This document shows positions 1 to 7,018 of a stretch of 25,531 bases of DNA, in pieces. The notes beneath the pieces are model-generated. The model saw only the letters and a list, made by a program, of their open reading frames with translations, was not told where the DNA came from and did not search any database. Position 1 is the stretch's first letter, and the number at the start of each line of letters is the position of its first letter. This stretch comes from Nanobdellota archaeon (GTDB lineage Archaea > Aenigmatarchaeota > Aenigmatarchaeia > QMZP01), in the NCBI GenBank assembly GCA_018818465.1, contig JAHIRU010000076.1, positions 1-25,531 on the forward strand, in the 5' to 3' direction. Both the position numbers and the translations under genes were made by a program.

Positions 1-918
1 CTTGTATCAAAGAGAATAGTCGATGTTGAAGACATAAAAGGAAAGAGTGAAAAAAGGAAAAAATATCCTTCCAAGAATCTTGAAAAAAGCAAAATAAAAG
101 CAACAGCTTACTGGCATCCAGAATCTTTTTACTCTATTGTTGACGATAAACCTGTTGCTGAAAACCTTTTTAATAATTATTGGTTCGGCCAGCTCGGCAT
201 TTACAAGCAGGAGCGTGGCGACCTTCTGAAACTAGATTTCATGGAAACAATATTTTTGAGCAAGCATTTTGGTTTGAAAATAATTAATGCAAATACAGGC
301 AAACCAATCAAGCCCGAAACAATCCTAAATGATGTAAAAAAGAAAAGAGAATACACTAAACAGCTTTATGATGTTTACGAGGACTGGCGCTTGCGTGGTT
401 ATGTTGTCAAGACGGGCTTCAAGTTCGGCGCGCATTTCAGAATCTACTTCCCAGGCGCAAGGCCTGGCAGAAACGAAAAAAGTTGGATACACTCCAAGCA
501 CGTGCTTCACGTCTTCCCCAAAACACAGAAGATGCTGGTATCCGAGTGGTCCCGTGCAGTGCGCGTAGCTCATGGCGTAAAGAAGACATTCATTTTGTCC
601 ATTCCTGAAATGACAAAAAAGGATTATGTTGATTATCCAGCAGAATTCCTAGCATATCGCAGAAAAAAGGACAGGGATTCCTGGATCAGAGAAACACCCA
701 AGGATAGTCCGAGATATTTGTTGGTCCCTGTGGCCGAGGACGAGCACATAGGTGGCGTGGAGTTGGCATCCTTGCTCAAGAAGGCTCGTAACATGGGCCT
801 AGAATTGCTCTTATCCATAACTGACAGGGAAACTGCTATCACATACTACCTTCTAAAGCAGATAATCATACCGGGATCAGATTACGAGTATTATGAGATT
901 GAATGGATGAAGCCCTAA
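1..918 (+). CDS. endA: tRNA-splicing endonuclease EndA (5' end outside window)
   Basis: This enzyme cuts archaeal pre-tRNA introns at bulge-helix-bulge sites. The reading frame is open from base 1, so the gene starts upstream; about 305 residues are visible. A catalytic unit starts near base 160 (WFGQLGIYKQERGDLLKL). It contains RGYVVKTGFKFGAHFRIY with the presumed catalytic Tyr codon at 445-447, the His of HSKH at 490-492, and Lys of AHGVKK at 580-585, matching the Tyr/His/Lys triad of the family. After this unit the protein continues for roughly 100 residues. That tail repeats the fold of the C-terminal half without the catalytic residues and ends in TYYLLK...YYEIEWMKP, a family-like ending. 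A preceding N-terminal unit is partly visible. The order N unit, catalytic unit, C-terminal beta-type unit resembles the three-unit epsilon2 enzymes described in ARMAN archaea; that subtype is my inference. An intron-containing tRNA lies at the other end of the window. Confidence 0.92.
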   Translation, partial: LVSKRIVDVEDIKGKSEKRKKYPSKNLEKSKIKATAYWHPESFYSIVDDKPVAENLFNNYWFGQLGIYKQERGDLLKLDFMETIFLSKHFGLKIINANTGKPIKPETILNDVKKKREYTKQLYDVYEDWRLRGYVVKTGFKFGAHFRIYFPGARPGRNEKSWIHSKHVLHVFPKTQKMLVSEWSRAVRVAHGVKKTFILSIPEMTKKDYVDYPAEFLAYRRKKDRDSWIRETPKDSPRYLLVPVAEDEHIGGVELASLLKKARNMGLELLLSITDRETAITYYLLKQIIIPGSDYEYYEIEWMKP

Positions 919-920
919 TC

Positions 921-941
921 CCCTTCTTTCAAAAAGAAGGG
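921..941 (+). terminator. hairpin after endA
   Basis: A perfect 9-bp stem (CCCTTCTTT at 921-929, AAAGAAGGG at 933-941) has a 3-base loop and starts two bases after the endA stop codon. It is followed by TCTTGT and not by a long T-run, so termination is plausible but not certain. Confidence 0.5.
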
Positions 942-998
942 TCTTGTCTCCAACACAACAGAACAAGAGACATCTCTCATTCTTCGCAATGGGAGATG
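942..998 (+). other. two further intergenic hairpins, possible structured RNA
   Basis: TCTTGT (942-947) can pair with ACAAGA (963-968). CATCTCTCATT (971-981) pairs with AATGGGAGATG (988-998) over 11 bp with one G.U pair, closing a 6-base loop CTTCGC. Together with the preceding hairpin, this 80-base stretch between endA and the Nudix gene is unusually structured. No box C/D or other RNA family was recognised. It may be 3' UTR structure or a small RNA. Confidence 0.3.
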
Positions 999-1060
999 AG
1001 ATCTAAGGTTACCCCTAAGAAACAATTTACATAATTCGATTGGTTATACAGAGCTGAAAC

Positions 1061-1068
1061 TTTTATAA
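1061..1068 (+). promoter_or_regulatory. TATA box of the Nudix gene
   Basis: TTTTATAA is centred about 26 bases before the ATG at 1091. This puts transcription start at or next to the start codon and supports a leaderless mRNA with ATG 1091 in preference to the upstream TTG at 1073. Confidence 0.6.
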
Positions 1069-1090
1069 TCCGTTGCAACAATTAAACCAC

Positions 1091-1648
1091 ATGAAACCAT
1101 GGAAGACTCTTGAATCTAAGGTTGCTTTTAAGGATCCTTTTATGACAGTCAGAAAAGACAGAGTCCAGACTCCTGACGGAAAGGAAATTGGATGGGTCTA
1201 TATAGACAATTCAGATGGTGTTGTTGTTATACCTATAACGCCTGAAGGCAAATTCGTCACAATAAAGCAGTTCAGGTATACTGTTAAGGAATTTGTTTTT
1301 GAGTTTCCTGCTGGTACTGTTCATAAGGATGAAACGCCTGAACAAACAGCAAAGCGTGAACTAGAAGAAGAAGCAGGATATGTCGCAGACGAACTAACAA
1401 AGATAGGAGAAGTCTACGAAGCCTATAGTCAAAGCAACAGAAAGATGCACATATTCCTTGCAAAGGTTTCAAAGAAGATTGAACAAAAACTTGATCATGA
1501 TAATGGCGAATTCGAAGATATTGAGATATCGTTGAAAACAAAAGATGAAGTTTTTTCTGGCATGGCAAGCGATGTGACATCTTCTGTATTTCATTCTGCA
1601 ATGTTTTTTCTGAAGGAAAAAATGGATAAAGGCGAGATTGAATTGTAA
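1091..1648 (+). CDS. Nudix hydrolase, ADP-ribose pyrophosphatase-like
   Basis: This 185-residue protein contains a complete Nudix box at residues 75-96 (G75, E81, R89, E90, E93, E94, G96; pattern GX5EX7REX2EEXG). It should hydrolyse a nucleoside diphosphate linked to another moiety using divalent metal. The upstream sequence VVVIPITPEGKFVTIKQFRY and the EFPAGT just before the box resemble ADP-ribose or nucleotide-sugar pyrophosphatases of the NudF type. The substrate cannot be read from sequence. The ATG at 1091 is chosen because the TATA box lies about 26 bases before it; an in-frame TTG at 1073 would lie inside the probable promoter-to-start interval. The gene ends 37 bases before polB, which has its own TATA element, so the two may be transcribed separately. 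Confidence 0.88.
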   Translation: MKPWKTLESKVAFKDPFMTVRKDRVQTPDGKEIGWVYIDNSDGVVVIPITPEGKFVTIKQFRYTVKEFVFEFPAGTVHKDETPEQTAKRELEEEAGYVADELTKIGEVYEAYSQSNRKMHIFLAKVSKKIEQKLDHDNGEFEDIEISLKTKDEVFSGMASDVTSSVFHSAMFFLKEKMDKGEIEL

Positions 1649-1656
1649 AAGAAAGG

Positions 1657-1666
1657 CTTTTTAAGC
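1657..1666 (+). promoter_or_regulatory. TATA box of polB
   Basis: CTTTTTAAGC is centred about 24 bases before the polB ATG and lies just after the Nudix stop codon, which suggests a leaderless polB mRNA. Confidence 0.55.
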
Positions 1667-1685
1667 GCAAATCCAATCATAAATC

Positions 1686-4130
1686 ATGATTGAAGCTGAT
1701 AACTCTAAGGGTCAGCTTGTTTGTATTATTGACGCTGATTATGTTTTAAGTGATAAGGAACCGCTTATCCGTTTGTGGGGCAAGACAAAATCTGGTAGAT
1801 CTGTTCTTATACTGGACAGAACATTCGATCCATATTTTTACGTGCTTCCAAAACCAAGCGCAGATTTAGACAAGCTTGTTGAAGCAATAAAGGCAATGGA
1901 AATTGAAGGAAGCAAGCCAACAAGGGTTGAAATAGTGAAAAAAAACCTATATGGAAAAGAATATGATTTTATTCAGGTATTTTCTAACAATCCAACCGAT
2001 ATACCAAAATTCAGGGACACCGTAAAGCACTTTGATGGTGTAAAAGAAGAGTACGAATACACAATTCCATTCTACAGAAGATATATAATAAACAAGGGAA
2101 TAGTGCCAATGAGCTGGGTACGGGTTTTTGGCAAAGAAATCAAAACAAATGCAGACATGGATTTATCTATAGAGGCAGAGAAAATAGAATCAATAAAAGA
2201 AGAGGAAATATCAGAATATCCATCGTTGCATATTCTAGCATTTGACATAGAAACATCACAAGCAGAAGGAGATGAAATCATTATGATCTCTATGATGGAT
2301 ACAAAGGATTTCAAAAAAATCATAACTTATGGAAACAAAGCTTCTAATGTAGAAACAGTTGCAAACGAAGAAGAAATGATAAAAAGATTTTTTCAGCTTG
2401 TTAAAGAACAGAATCCAGATATGATAGTCGGCTACAACACAGATAGATTTGATTTTCAAAAAATTGCAGAAAAATGCGAGAAATACAAAATACCGATTAT
2501 TTTAGGAAAAGATGATTCTCATATGATTTTTAGGCGCAGAGGACGCGTCTCTGCTGCACGTTTCCGCGGTAGAATGCATATCGATGTTTATGATTTCATT
2601 GAGAATATTCTAGAAGATTCTCTCTCAACAGAGGTGCTATCTTTAGACAGAGTTGCACGCGAACTTCTTGGACTAAAAAAAGAAAAGCTTAGCTGGAAAG
2701 AGATAGAAGAGTTGTGGAAAAAAGGAGACATAAAAACATTAGGCGAATACTGCTTGCATGATTCTCTTCTAACACTAAAGCTTGCAAAGAATCTCTTACC
2801 GCAAATATTCGAGCTTTCACGCGTTGTTGGCCAGACACCTTTTGATGCCTCACGCATGTCCTATTCCCAATTAGTTGAATGGCTTTTGATTCGCGCAGCC
2901 TTCAATAGCAATGAAATAGCTCCTAACAGGCCAAAATATGATGAAATGATGCGCAGGCGCAGGGCAGAGCCTTATGCGGGCGGCTATGTAATAGAGCCAA
3001 AAGAGGGGATTCATGAGCATCTAGCTCTGTTTGATTTTCAGTCGCTGTACCCGTCAATAACAATAACACATAATATATCACCAGAAATGGTTGACTGCAA
3101 TTGTTGTGAAGTGGAGACAAAGGTGCCTGATTACGAACATCATTTCTGCACAGAAAAACGCGGATTCATACCAATTGTTTTGGAGAATCTTGTTCGTCGC
3201 AGAATTGACATACAAAAGAAAATGAAAAAACTAGAGCCAAAAACAATGGAATACAAACGTTTCAACAGCAGACAGTATGCATTGAAAATCCTTGCTAATG
3301 CAAGCTACGGCTATTACGGCTATCCTGGTTCCAGGTGGTATTCGCGCGTTTGTGCAAAATCAATAACAGCGTGGGGCAGATACTATATAAAAAACGTTAT
3401 GGAGCTTGCTAAGAAACTAAATTATGAAGTCATTTATGGCGATACAGATTCTCTTTTCATAAAAATCAAAACCAAAAAAGCAGCAAAAGAGTTTCTCGAC
3501 AAAGCCAATGCAATGTTACCAGGAGTCATGGAACTGGATTTCAAGGGTTTCTATAAATCAGGAATTTTTGTTCTTGCAAAATCAGGCGTTGCTGCAAAGA
3601 AACGATATGCTCTCATAGATGAGGAAGGAAATCTGACAATACGCGGCTTCGAGCGCGTAAGGCGCGACTGGTCTAAAATTGCAAAAGACACGCAAGAGAA
3701 AGTTCTTTTAGCTGTTTTGAAAGAGGAATCAATTCAAAAGGCAGTACTGATTACCAAAAGAACTATAAACAAGCTGAAATCTGGAAAAGTCAAGATGGAC
3801 GATTTGGTTATCTACACACGATTAACAAAATCTTTATCACAATATGAGCAAGTCGGACCGCATGTTGCAGCAGCAAGAAAGATGAAAGAGCGCGGTATCA
3901 CTGTAAAAGAAGGCTACATAATCGGTTACATAATTACAAAGGGAACTGGCTCAATCTCTTCTCGTGCAGAACCAGTTAGCGACGCAAAGGATTATGATCC
4001 AGATTATTACATTCATAATCAAGTTCTCCCAGCAGCACTTCGTGTTCTCCAAGGTCTTGGAGTTACAGAAGAAAAGATTCTCCACAGCAGCGGAGAGCAA
4101 TCCGATTTAACAATGTTTAAGAAGAAATGA
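1686..4130 (+). CDS. polB: family B DNA polymerase (replicative, with 3'-5' exonuclease)
   Basis: This 814-residue polymerase is the usual size for archaeal family B enzymes. Exonuclease motif I is FDIETS (D187, E189), motif II is VGYNTDRFDF, and motif III is the YCLHD element, so proofreading should be intact. Polymerase motif A is DFQSLYPSI (D450), motif B is KILANASYGYYG, and motif C is YGDTDS (D586, D588). Thumb-region sequence follows up to about residue 800. It should act as a replicative or repair DNA polymerase together with the PCNA clamp. No intein interrupts motifs A, B or C, which are common insertion sites in archaeal polB genes. The start is supported by the TATA box about 24 bases upstream. 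It converges on the small lipoprotein gene, with a hairpin between them. Confidence 0.96.
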   Translation: MIEADNSKGQLVCIIDADYVLSDKEPLIRLWGKTKSGRSVLILDRTFDPYFYVLPKPSADLDKLVEAIKAMEIEGSKPTRVEIVKKNLYGKEYDFIQVFSNNPTDIPKFRDTVKHFDGVKEEYEYTIPFYRRYIINKGIVPMSWVRVFGKEIKTNADMDLSIEAEKIESIKEEEISEYPSLHILAFDIETSQAEGDEIIMISMMDTKDFKKIITYGNKASNVETVANEEEMIKRFFQLVKEQNPDMIVGYNTDRFDFQKIAEKCEKYKIPIILGKDDSHMIFRRRGRVSAARFRGRMHIDVYDFIENILEDSLSTEVLSLDRVARELLGLKKEKLSWKEIEELWKKGDIKTLGEYCLHDSLLTLKLAKNLLPQIFELSRVVGQTPFDASRMSYSQLVEWLLIRAAFNSNEIAPNRPKYDEMMRRRRAEPYAGGYVIEPKEGIHEHLALFDFQSLYPSITITHNISPEMVDCNCCEVETKVPDYEHHFCTEKRGFIPIVLENLVRRRIDIQKKMKKLEPKTMEYKRFNSRQYALKILANASYGYYGYPGSRWYSRVCAKSITAWGRYYIKNVMELAKKLNYEVIYGDTDSLFIKIKTKKAAKEFLDKANAMLPGVMELDFKGFYKSGIFVLAKSGVAAKKRYALIDEEGNLTIRGFERVRRDWSKIAKDTQEKVLLAVLKEESIQKAVLITKRTINKLKSGKVKMDDLVIYTRLTKSLSQYEQVGPHVAAARKMKERGITVKEGYIIGYIITKGTGSISSRAEPVSDAKDYDPDYYIHNQVLPAALRVLQGLGVTEEKILHSSGEQSDLTMFKKK

Positions 4131-4157
4131 TATGCCTATAAGTTGACAATACTAAAT

Positions 4158-4176
4158 TCCACGCTGGTGGCGTGGA
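4158..4176. terminator. hairpin between convergent polB and lipoprotein genes
   Basis: TCCACGC (4158-4164) pairs with GCGTGGA (4170-4176) around the loop TGGTG. A/T-rich tracts lie on both sides, so it could end transcripts from either direction. Confidence 0.55.
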
Positions 4177-4182
4177 GAAAAA

Positions 4183-4563
4183 TTATTCTATTTTGAAATG
4201 TTTGGGAGGATAAATCTCCCAAGCGGTTTTATCATCTCCTTTTTCAAAGAAAACAAATGTAAAAAAATAACTTCCTCTTTTCATCTGCTGTGGAACCATG
4301 AAATAAACAGAATTTTTACCAGCATCGAGATTGCTGATTGGAAAAAATTCATGGTTTCCCCAAAATCTCACAAACACATCATAATATGTAAGATTTATTT
4401 CACCTTCAATTGAGGCAAACACTTCGGTTCCAGTTACACCTGAATAAGGATGATAGTTACCAATTTTTATCCAATCATCAATAATTTCTGGTACAATTAT
4501 ATTGCATTTATTACAACCAGAAAAAATAATCAAAATCATCATAGAAAATAAAATTCCCTTCAT
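4183..4563 (-). CDS. small predicted lipoprotein with one IPT/TIG-like domain
   Basis: This 126-residue protein has a hydrophobic signal sequence (residues 4-14) ending in FSGC, a lipobox-like site with Cys17, although Phe at -3 is atypical. The mature part contains YHPYSGVTGTEV, similar to the first strands of IPT/TIG immunoglobulin-like domains, and continues with beta-rich sequence (VYFMVPQQMKRGSYFFTFVF) typical of such folds. It is probably anchored at the outer face of the membrane; no enzymatic motif is seen. The ATG is preceded by GGGAGGT (4570-4576) at 6 bases, a strong ribosome binding site unlike the leaderless neighbours. It lies downstream of the related lipoprotein at 4651-5271 and beyond its terminator. 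Function unknown; possible bacterial origin. Confidence 0.72.
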   Translation of the reverse strand: MKGILFSMMILIIFSGCNKCNIIVPEIIDDWIKIGNYHPYSGVTGTEVFASIEGEINLTYYDVFVRFWGNHEFFPISNLDAGKNSVYFMVPQQMKRGSYFFTFVFFEKGDDKTAWEIYPPKHFKIE

Positions 4564-4569
4564 TCTTAT

Positions 4570-4576
4570 ACCTCCC
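4570..4576 (-). promoter_or_regulatory. strong Shine-Dalgarno site GGGAGGT
   Basis: On the reverse strand, GGGAGGT lies 6 bases before the ATG at 4563. Most neighbouring genes show a TATA box at leaderless distance and no such site. Confidence 0.7.
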
Positions 4577-4600
4577 GATAATTTGATTGATTAAAAAAGA

Positions 4601-4636
4601 AAAAGCACTCCATGTCAATTAAGACATGGAGGTGCT
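4601..4636 (-). terminator. intrinsic terminator after the larger lipoprotein gene
   Basis: AGCACTCCATGTC (4604-4616) and GACATGGAGGTGCT (4623-4636) form a 13-bp stem with a single bulged base and a 6-base loop. On the reverse strand it is followed by a T-run broken by one C. It lies 14 bases past the stop codon of the lipoprotein gene and looks like a bacterial Rho-independent terminator. Confidence 0.8.
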
Positions 4637-4650
4637 ATAGTAGTTAAAAT

Positions 4651-5271
4651 TCATGGCGTTGGATCGATGATAGTAAAAGCATTTTCGCTGCTGTCCTCAC
4701 TATCTGAAACAACAACGAAGAATTGTTTTCCGATTTCTGCCTCTACTGGAACCTGAAATCTCAATCTGTTTGTTTCGGGTCCCAGTACCGGAACAACTTT
4801 AACAAACTGGAATGAATCTATGTAAAATAACACATAGACTTCATCACCAAGTTCGTTACAATCAACAATTACTTCAGTTCCGATTGATCCATATTCTGGA
4901 CCAATTGCTTGAACATAAAACCCTGATGGATTGATAGGAATCTCACCTATCATTTCCATAAGAATCTCATTGGTTTCAAGTCCGTTCCATTGAACTGAAA
5001 CCAGGTAAGAACCCAGACTGAATGGGCCAGGTCTGAATTTCACAATAACATTACCAAGTTCGTTCAATCGAACGAATTCTGGTTGAATGTCGGTGTCGCC
5101 GAACTTAACAGTTGTTTGATCAGGATTTAGAATACCAACTGTTTCAATTGTGGTGAGGCGACCCTGGAACGTGAAATCGTCACCGCCAACAATTCGTGGA
5201 GGATCGTTTCCACCACATCCGATAAGATTTATCAGCATGATGCTGATAAAAATAGTAATTAGCCTATACAT
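4651..5271 (-). CDS. predicted lipoprotein with two IPT/TIG-like domains
   Basis: Read from ATG 5271 this is a 206-residue protein. It starts with MYRLITIF, a hydrophobic stretch and the lipobox LIGC (Cys19), followed by GGNDPP as a linker. Residues 30-110 and 115-206 look like two immunoglobulin-like domains. The second starts AIGPEYGSIGTEVIV, close to the IPT/TIG signature with Gly-Thr-Glu-Val, and the first contains PDQTTVKFGDTDI. The protein is likely surface-anchored and adhesive or structural. The start is fixed by GGGAGGT (5277-5283) five bases upstream; the frame extends further upstream to 5328, but those residues would precede the signal peptide. With the smaller lipoprotein downstream it makes a pair of related genes, possibly acquired from bacteria. 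Confidence 0.75.
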   Translation of the reverse strand: MYRLITIFISIMLINLIGCGGNDPPRIVGGDDFTFQGRLTTIETVGILNPDQTTVKFGDTDIQPEFVRLNELGNVIVKFRPGPFSLGSYLVSVQWNGLETNEILMEMIGEIPINPSGFYVQAIGPEYGSIGTEVIVDCNELGDEVYVLFYIDSFQFVKVVPVLGPETNRLRFQVPVEAEIGKQFFVVVSDSEDSSENAFTIIDPTP

Positions 5272-5276
5272 GATAG

Positions 5277-5283
5277 ACCTCCC
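5277..5283 (-). promoter_or_regulatory. strong Shine-Dalgarno site that sets the lipoprotein start
   Basis: GGGAGGT lies on the reverse strand 5 bases before ATG 5271. It selects this start over the upstream in-frame start at 5328 and places the signal peptide at the N-terminus. Confidence 0.75.
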
Positions 5284-5488
5284 ATATATGAATGATAAAT
5301 AAATGAATTCTATTGAAACACCTAGCAAGATTAAAGAACGAAAGATTCTCTTTTAATCAGACAGAAACACATATGTGTATCATCTGATGTCTTGTTAGAC
5401 AAGTTAATTGAATTTGTAAACATGATAATCGTTACATAGCGTCTTGTATTTGATAAATAACCAAAGTTTATTTAAGCTTTTCGCTACG
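5284..5488. other. intergenic region with nested inverted repeats
   Basis: This region separates the lipoprotein gene from the CCA-adding enzyme, both in reverse. ATCAGA (5356-5361) and TCTGAT (5383-5388) flank the perfect palindrome ACACATATGTGT (5367-5378). Next to it, CTTGT and ACAAG (5391-5403) form another small dyad. No open frame or RNA gene was recognised. It could hold the end of the CCA transcript and the promoter or operator of the lipoprotein gene. Confidence 0.4.
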
Positions 5489-6907
5489 CTAAACAAAATC
5501 CCTTCTGAAGAAGTTCTCTAGAAATGCTAAAAGTCTTGCGTTCTTTTTTGCGCGCGATGCAATCTGCGCTTGGTTCAAAATCGAAAAGTTTTTGTTTTGA
5601 ACTGCTTTTGCAACATAAGATGCTATTCCTTTTTCCCTCAGATCTTTCAGCGGATCTGAAAGCGTTTCTTTTAATTTCGGTTCAGCTGAATCGAATTTCC
5701 TTTCAATCTCTGCAACCCAGCGATCGCCTTCAACCCAGACGCGTCCTGGCTTGTATTTGTTTGTAAACTCCTTAACGCGATCTTCTGCGAATATGTCAGG
5801 TCCGTATATCTTTCTGACTTTAGGAAGTCTCCAGACATTTAGTTCCAAAAATATTATACACCTGTTTCCGTCAGCATACACATCCCAATTCATGACTTCA
5901 AACTCATGATCTTCGAGAATACCTTTAAGCCTATTTCCTGTCCTTCTCAATTGAGGCCAAAGAACATCATCTATAATATCAGGCTGTTTGAATTCTATAC
6001 CAAGAAGAACCGTTTCACGTTTTTTGATCTCTGTAGCGATTTTTTTTGCGCGCTGTGAAGAACTTTTTGGTGTTTTCATCCAATTCATGAAAGGACGAGT
6101 GGTTGGTTTTTTCATAAAATCTTTACATGCTAGAGAAAAGCGAACGAAATTTGCAGGCGAGACAACTGCAGAAACATTCCTATTTGGATCAACAGGATCT
6201 ATCATAATCATAGGACTTTTAGAGAAATGTTTCTTGATTTCTTCATGTCTGTCTTTATGGTGGTTAGCGATGTCTATCAAAACCTTGCCGGGTTCCCATT
6301 TTGCAGCTGCGCGGATCAAGTTCTTGAAACTTCCATATTCTACAGTTAACAGTTCGCATAGATAGCCAGAAAAGCCCTCTGTCTTTGTATCAGAACCGTA
6401 AACACCAATACCTTTGGTGAATTGCTTCAAAAGACGGACTTCTGAGGAAAGCTTCTTAGGAAGATGTCTAGACATCCACTCATTATGGAACGGTGTTCTA
6501 TCTACAGCGGATTTTATTTTTGTTGCGTCTTTTAGTTTGTAGCATGGAACAATATCCACGTCATATTTTCCAACAGTTGCGCGAACATAAGGATGTTCTG
6601 CATAAGCGATTTTGTATTTGCCTTTTAGATTTGTTGCAAGCTTTTTTCCAATTGCGAGACCTTGTTTCTGTAAATCATCACGTAATGTACCTTCAGGAAA
6701 CATCACAAAAACATCAAACTCTTTTTTATCTTTCATCCAGGTATCGCGTGTAAAGCTGCCTGCGATTGTGAATGAAAGCTTTTTTGGTTTCAAAATCTTG
6801 TTAAGAGTATTCAAGACATTATCTACGACAGCTTTTGTTTCTTTTTGCTCTTTTTGAGTTGGTGTAATCTTCTTCGAAACCGTTGAAAGGACAGAATCAA
6901 CACTCAT
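5489..6907 (-). CDS. cca: CCA-adding enzyme, archaeal class I tRNA nucleotidyltransferase
   Basis: This 472-residue enzyme adds or repairs the 3' CCA of tRNAs without a template. The nucleotidyltransferase core has the GS motif (G50, S51 in AGSFTRDTW), the acidic pair E63 and D65 (KKEFDVFV), and a third carboxylate in YDVDIVPCY (D116/D118). This is the archaeal class I pattern, and the length is typical. Helical and RRM-like tail domains follow, with a basic C-terminus. The ATG at 6907 is chosen because ATTTATTTAA lies about 25 bases upstream on the same strand, which suggests a leaderless mRNA. It is divergent from the subtilase gene. The intron-containing tRNA in this window has no encoded CCA directly after its discriminator base (next bases CTC), so it would need this enzyme. 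Confidence 0.94.
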   Translation of the reverse strand: MSVDSVLSTVSKKITPTQKEQKETKAVVDNVLNTLNKILKPKKLSFTIAGSFTRDTWMKDKKEFDVFVMFPEGTLRDDLQKQGLAIGKKLATNLKGKYKIAYAEHPYVRATVGKYDVDIVPCYKLKDATKIKSAVDRTPFHNEWMSRHLPKKLSSEVRLLKQFTKGIGVYGSDTKTEGFSGYLCELLTVEYGSFKNLIRAAAKWEPGKVLIDIANHHKDRHEEIKKHFSKSPMIMIDPVDPNRNVSAVVSPANFVRFSLACKDFMKKPTTRPFMNWMKTPKSSSQRAKKIATEIKKRETVLLGIEFKQPDIIDDVLWPQLRRTGNRLKGILEDHEFEVMNWDVYADGNRCIIFLELNVWRLPKVRKIYGPDIFAEDRVKEFTNKYKPGRVWVEGDRWVAEIERKFDSAEPKLKETLSDPLKDLREKGIASYVAKAVQNKNFSILNQAQIASRAKKNARLLAFLENFFRRDFV

Positions 6908-6929
6908 GATTATTATTTCGCGTAGATGA

Positions 6930-6939
6930 TTAAATAAAT
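6930..6939 (-). promoter_or_regulatory. TATA box of cca
   Basis: On the reverse strand ATTTATTTAA is centred about 27 bases before ATG 6907, which fits a leaderless transcript. Confidence 0.55.
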
Positions 6940-6987
6940 TGTGAAAAAACCATAATTCCTTATAAAGTTACGCATTTTTACGGAAAA

Positions 6988-6999
6988 CCTTTAAAAAGC
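6988..6999 (+). promoter_or_regulatory. TATA box of the subtilase gene
   Basis: CCTTTAAAAAGC is centred about 25 bases before ATG 7019. It sits in the same short divergent region as the cca promoter but does not overlap it. Confidence 0.6.
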
Positions 7000-7018
7000 T
7001 TACTGTTCCAAAATCAAT

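Noticed and set aside
971..1015. Box C/D guide RNA in the intergenic hairpin region
   Set aside because: AGATGAGA only loosely resembles box C, and no box D at proper spacing was found.
1284..1676. Long reverse open frame opposite the Nudix gene
   Set aside because: It mirrors a well-supported forward gene with a full Nudix box, is Leu/Ser-rich without a motif, and has no promoter of its own.
4183..5283. Assembly chimera with bacterial DNA
   Set aside because: The segment is only about 1.1 kb and is flanked closely by archaeal genes on both sides, so gene transfer is likelier; read coverage is needed to exclude it fully.
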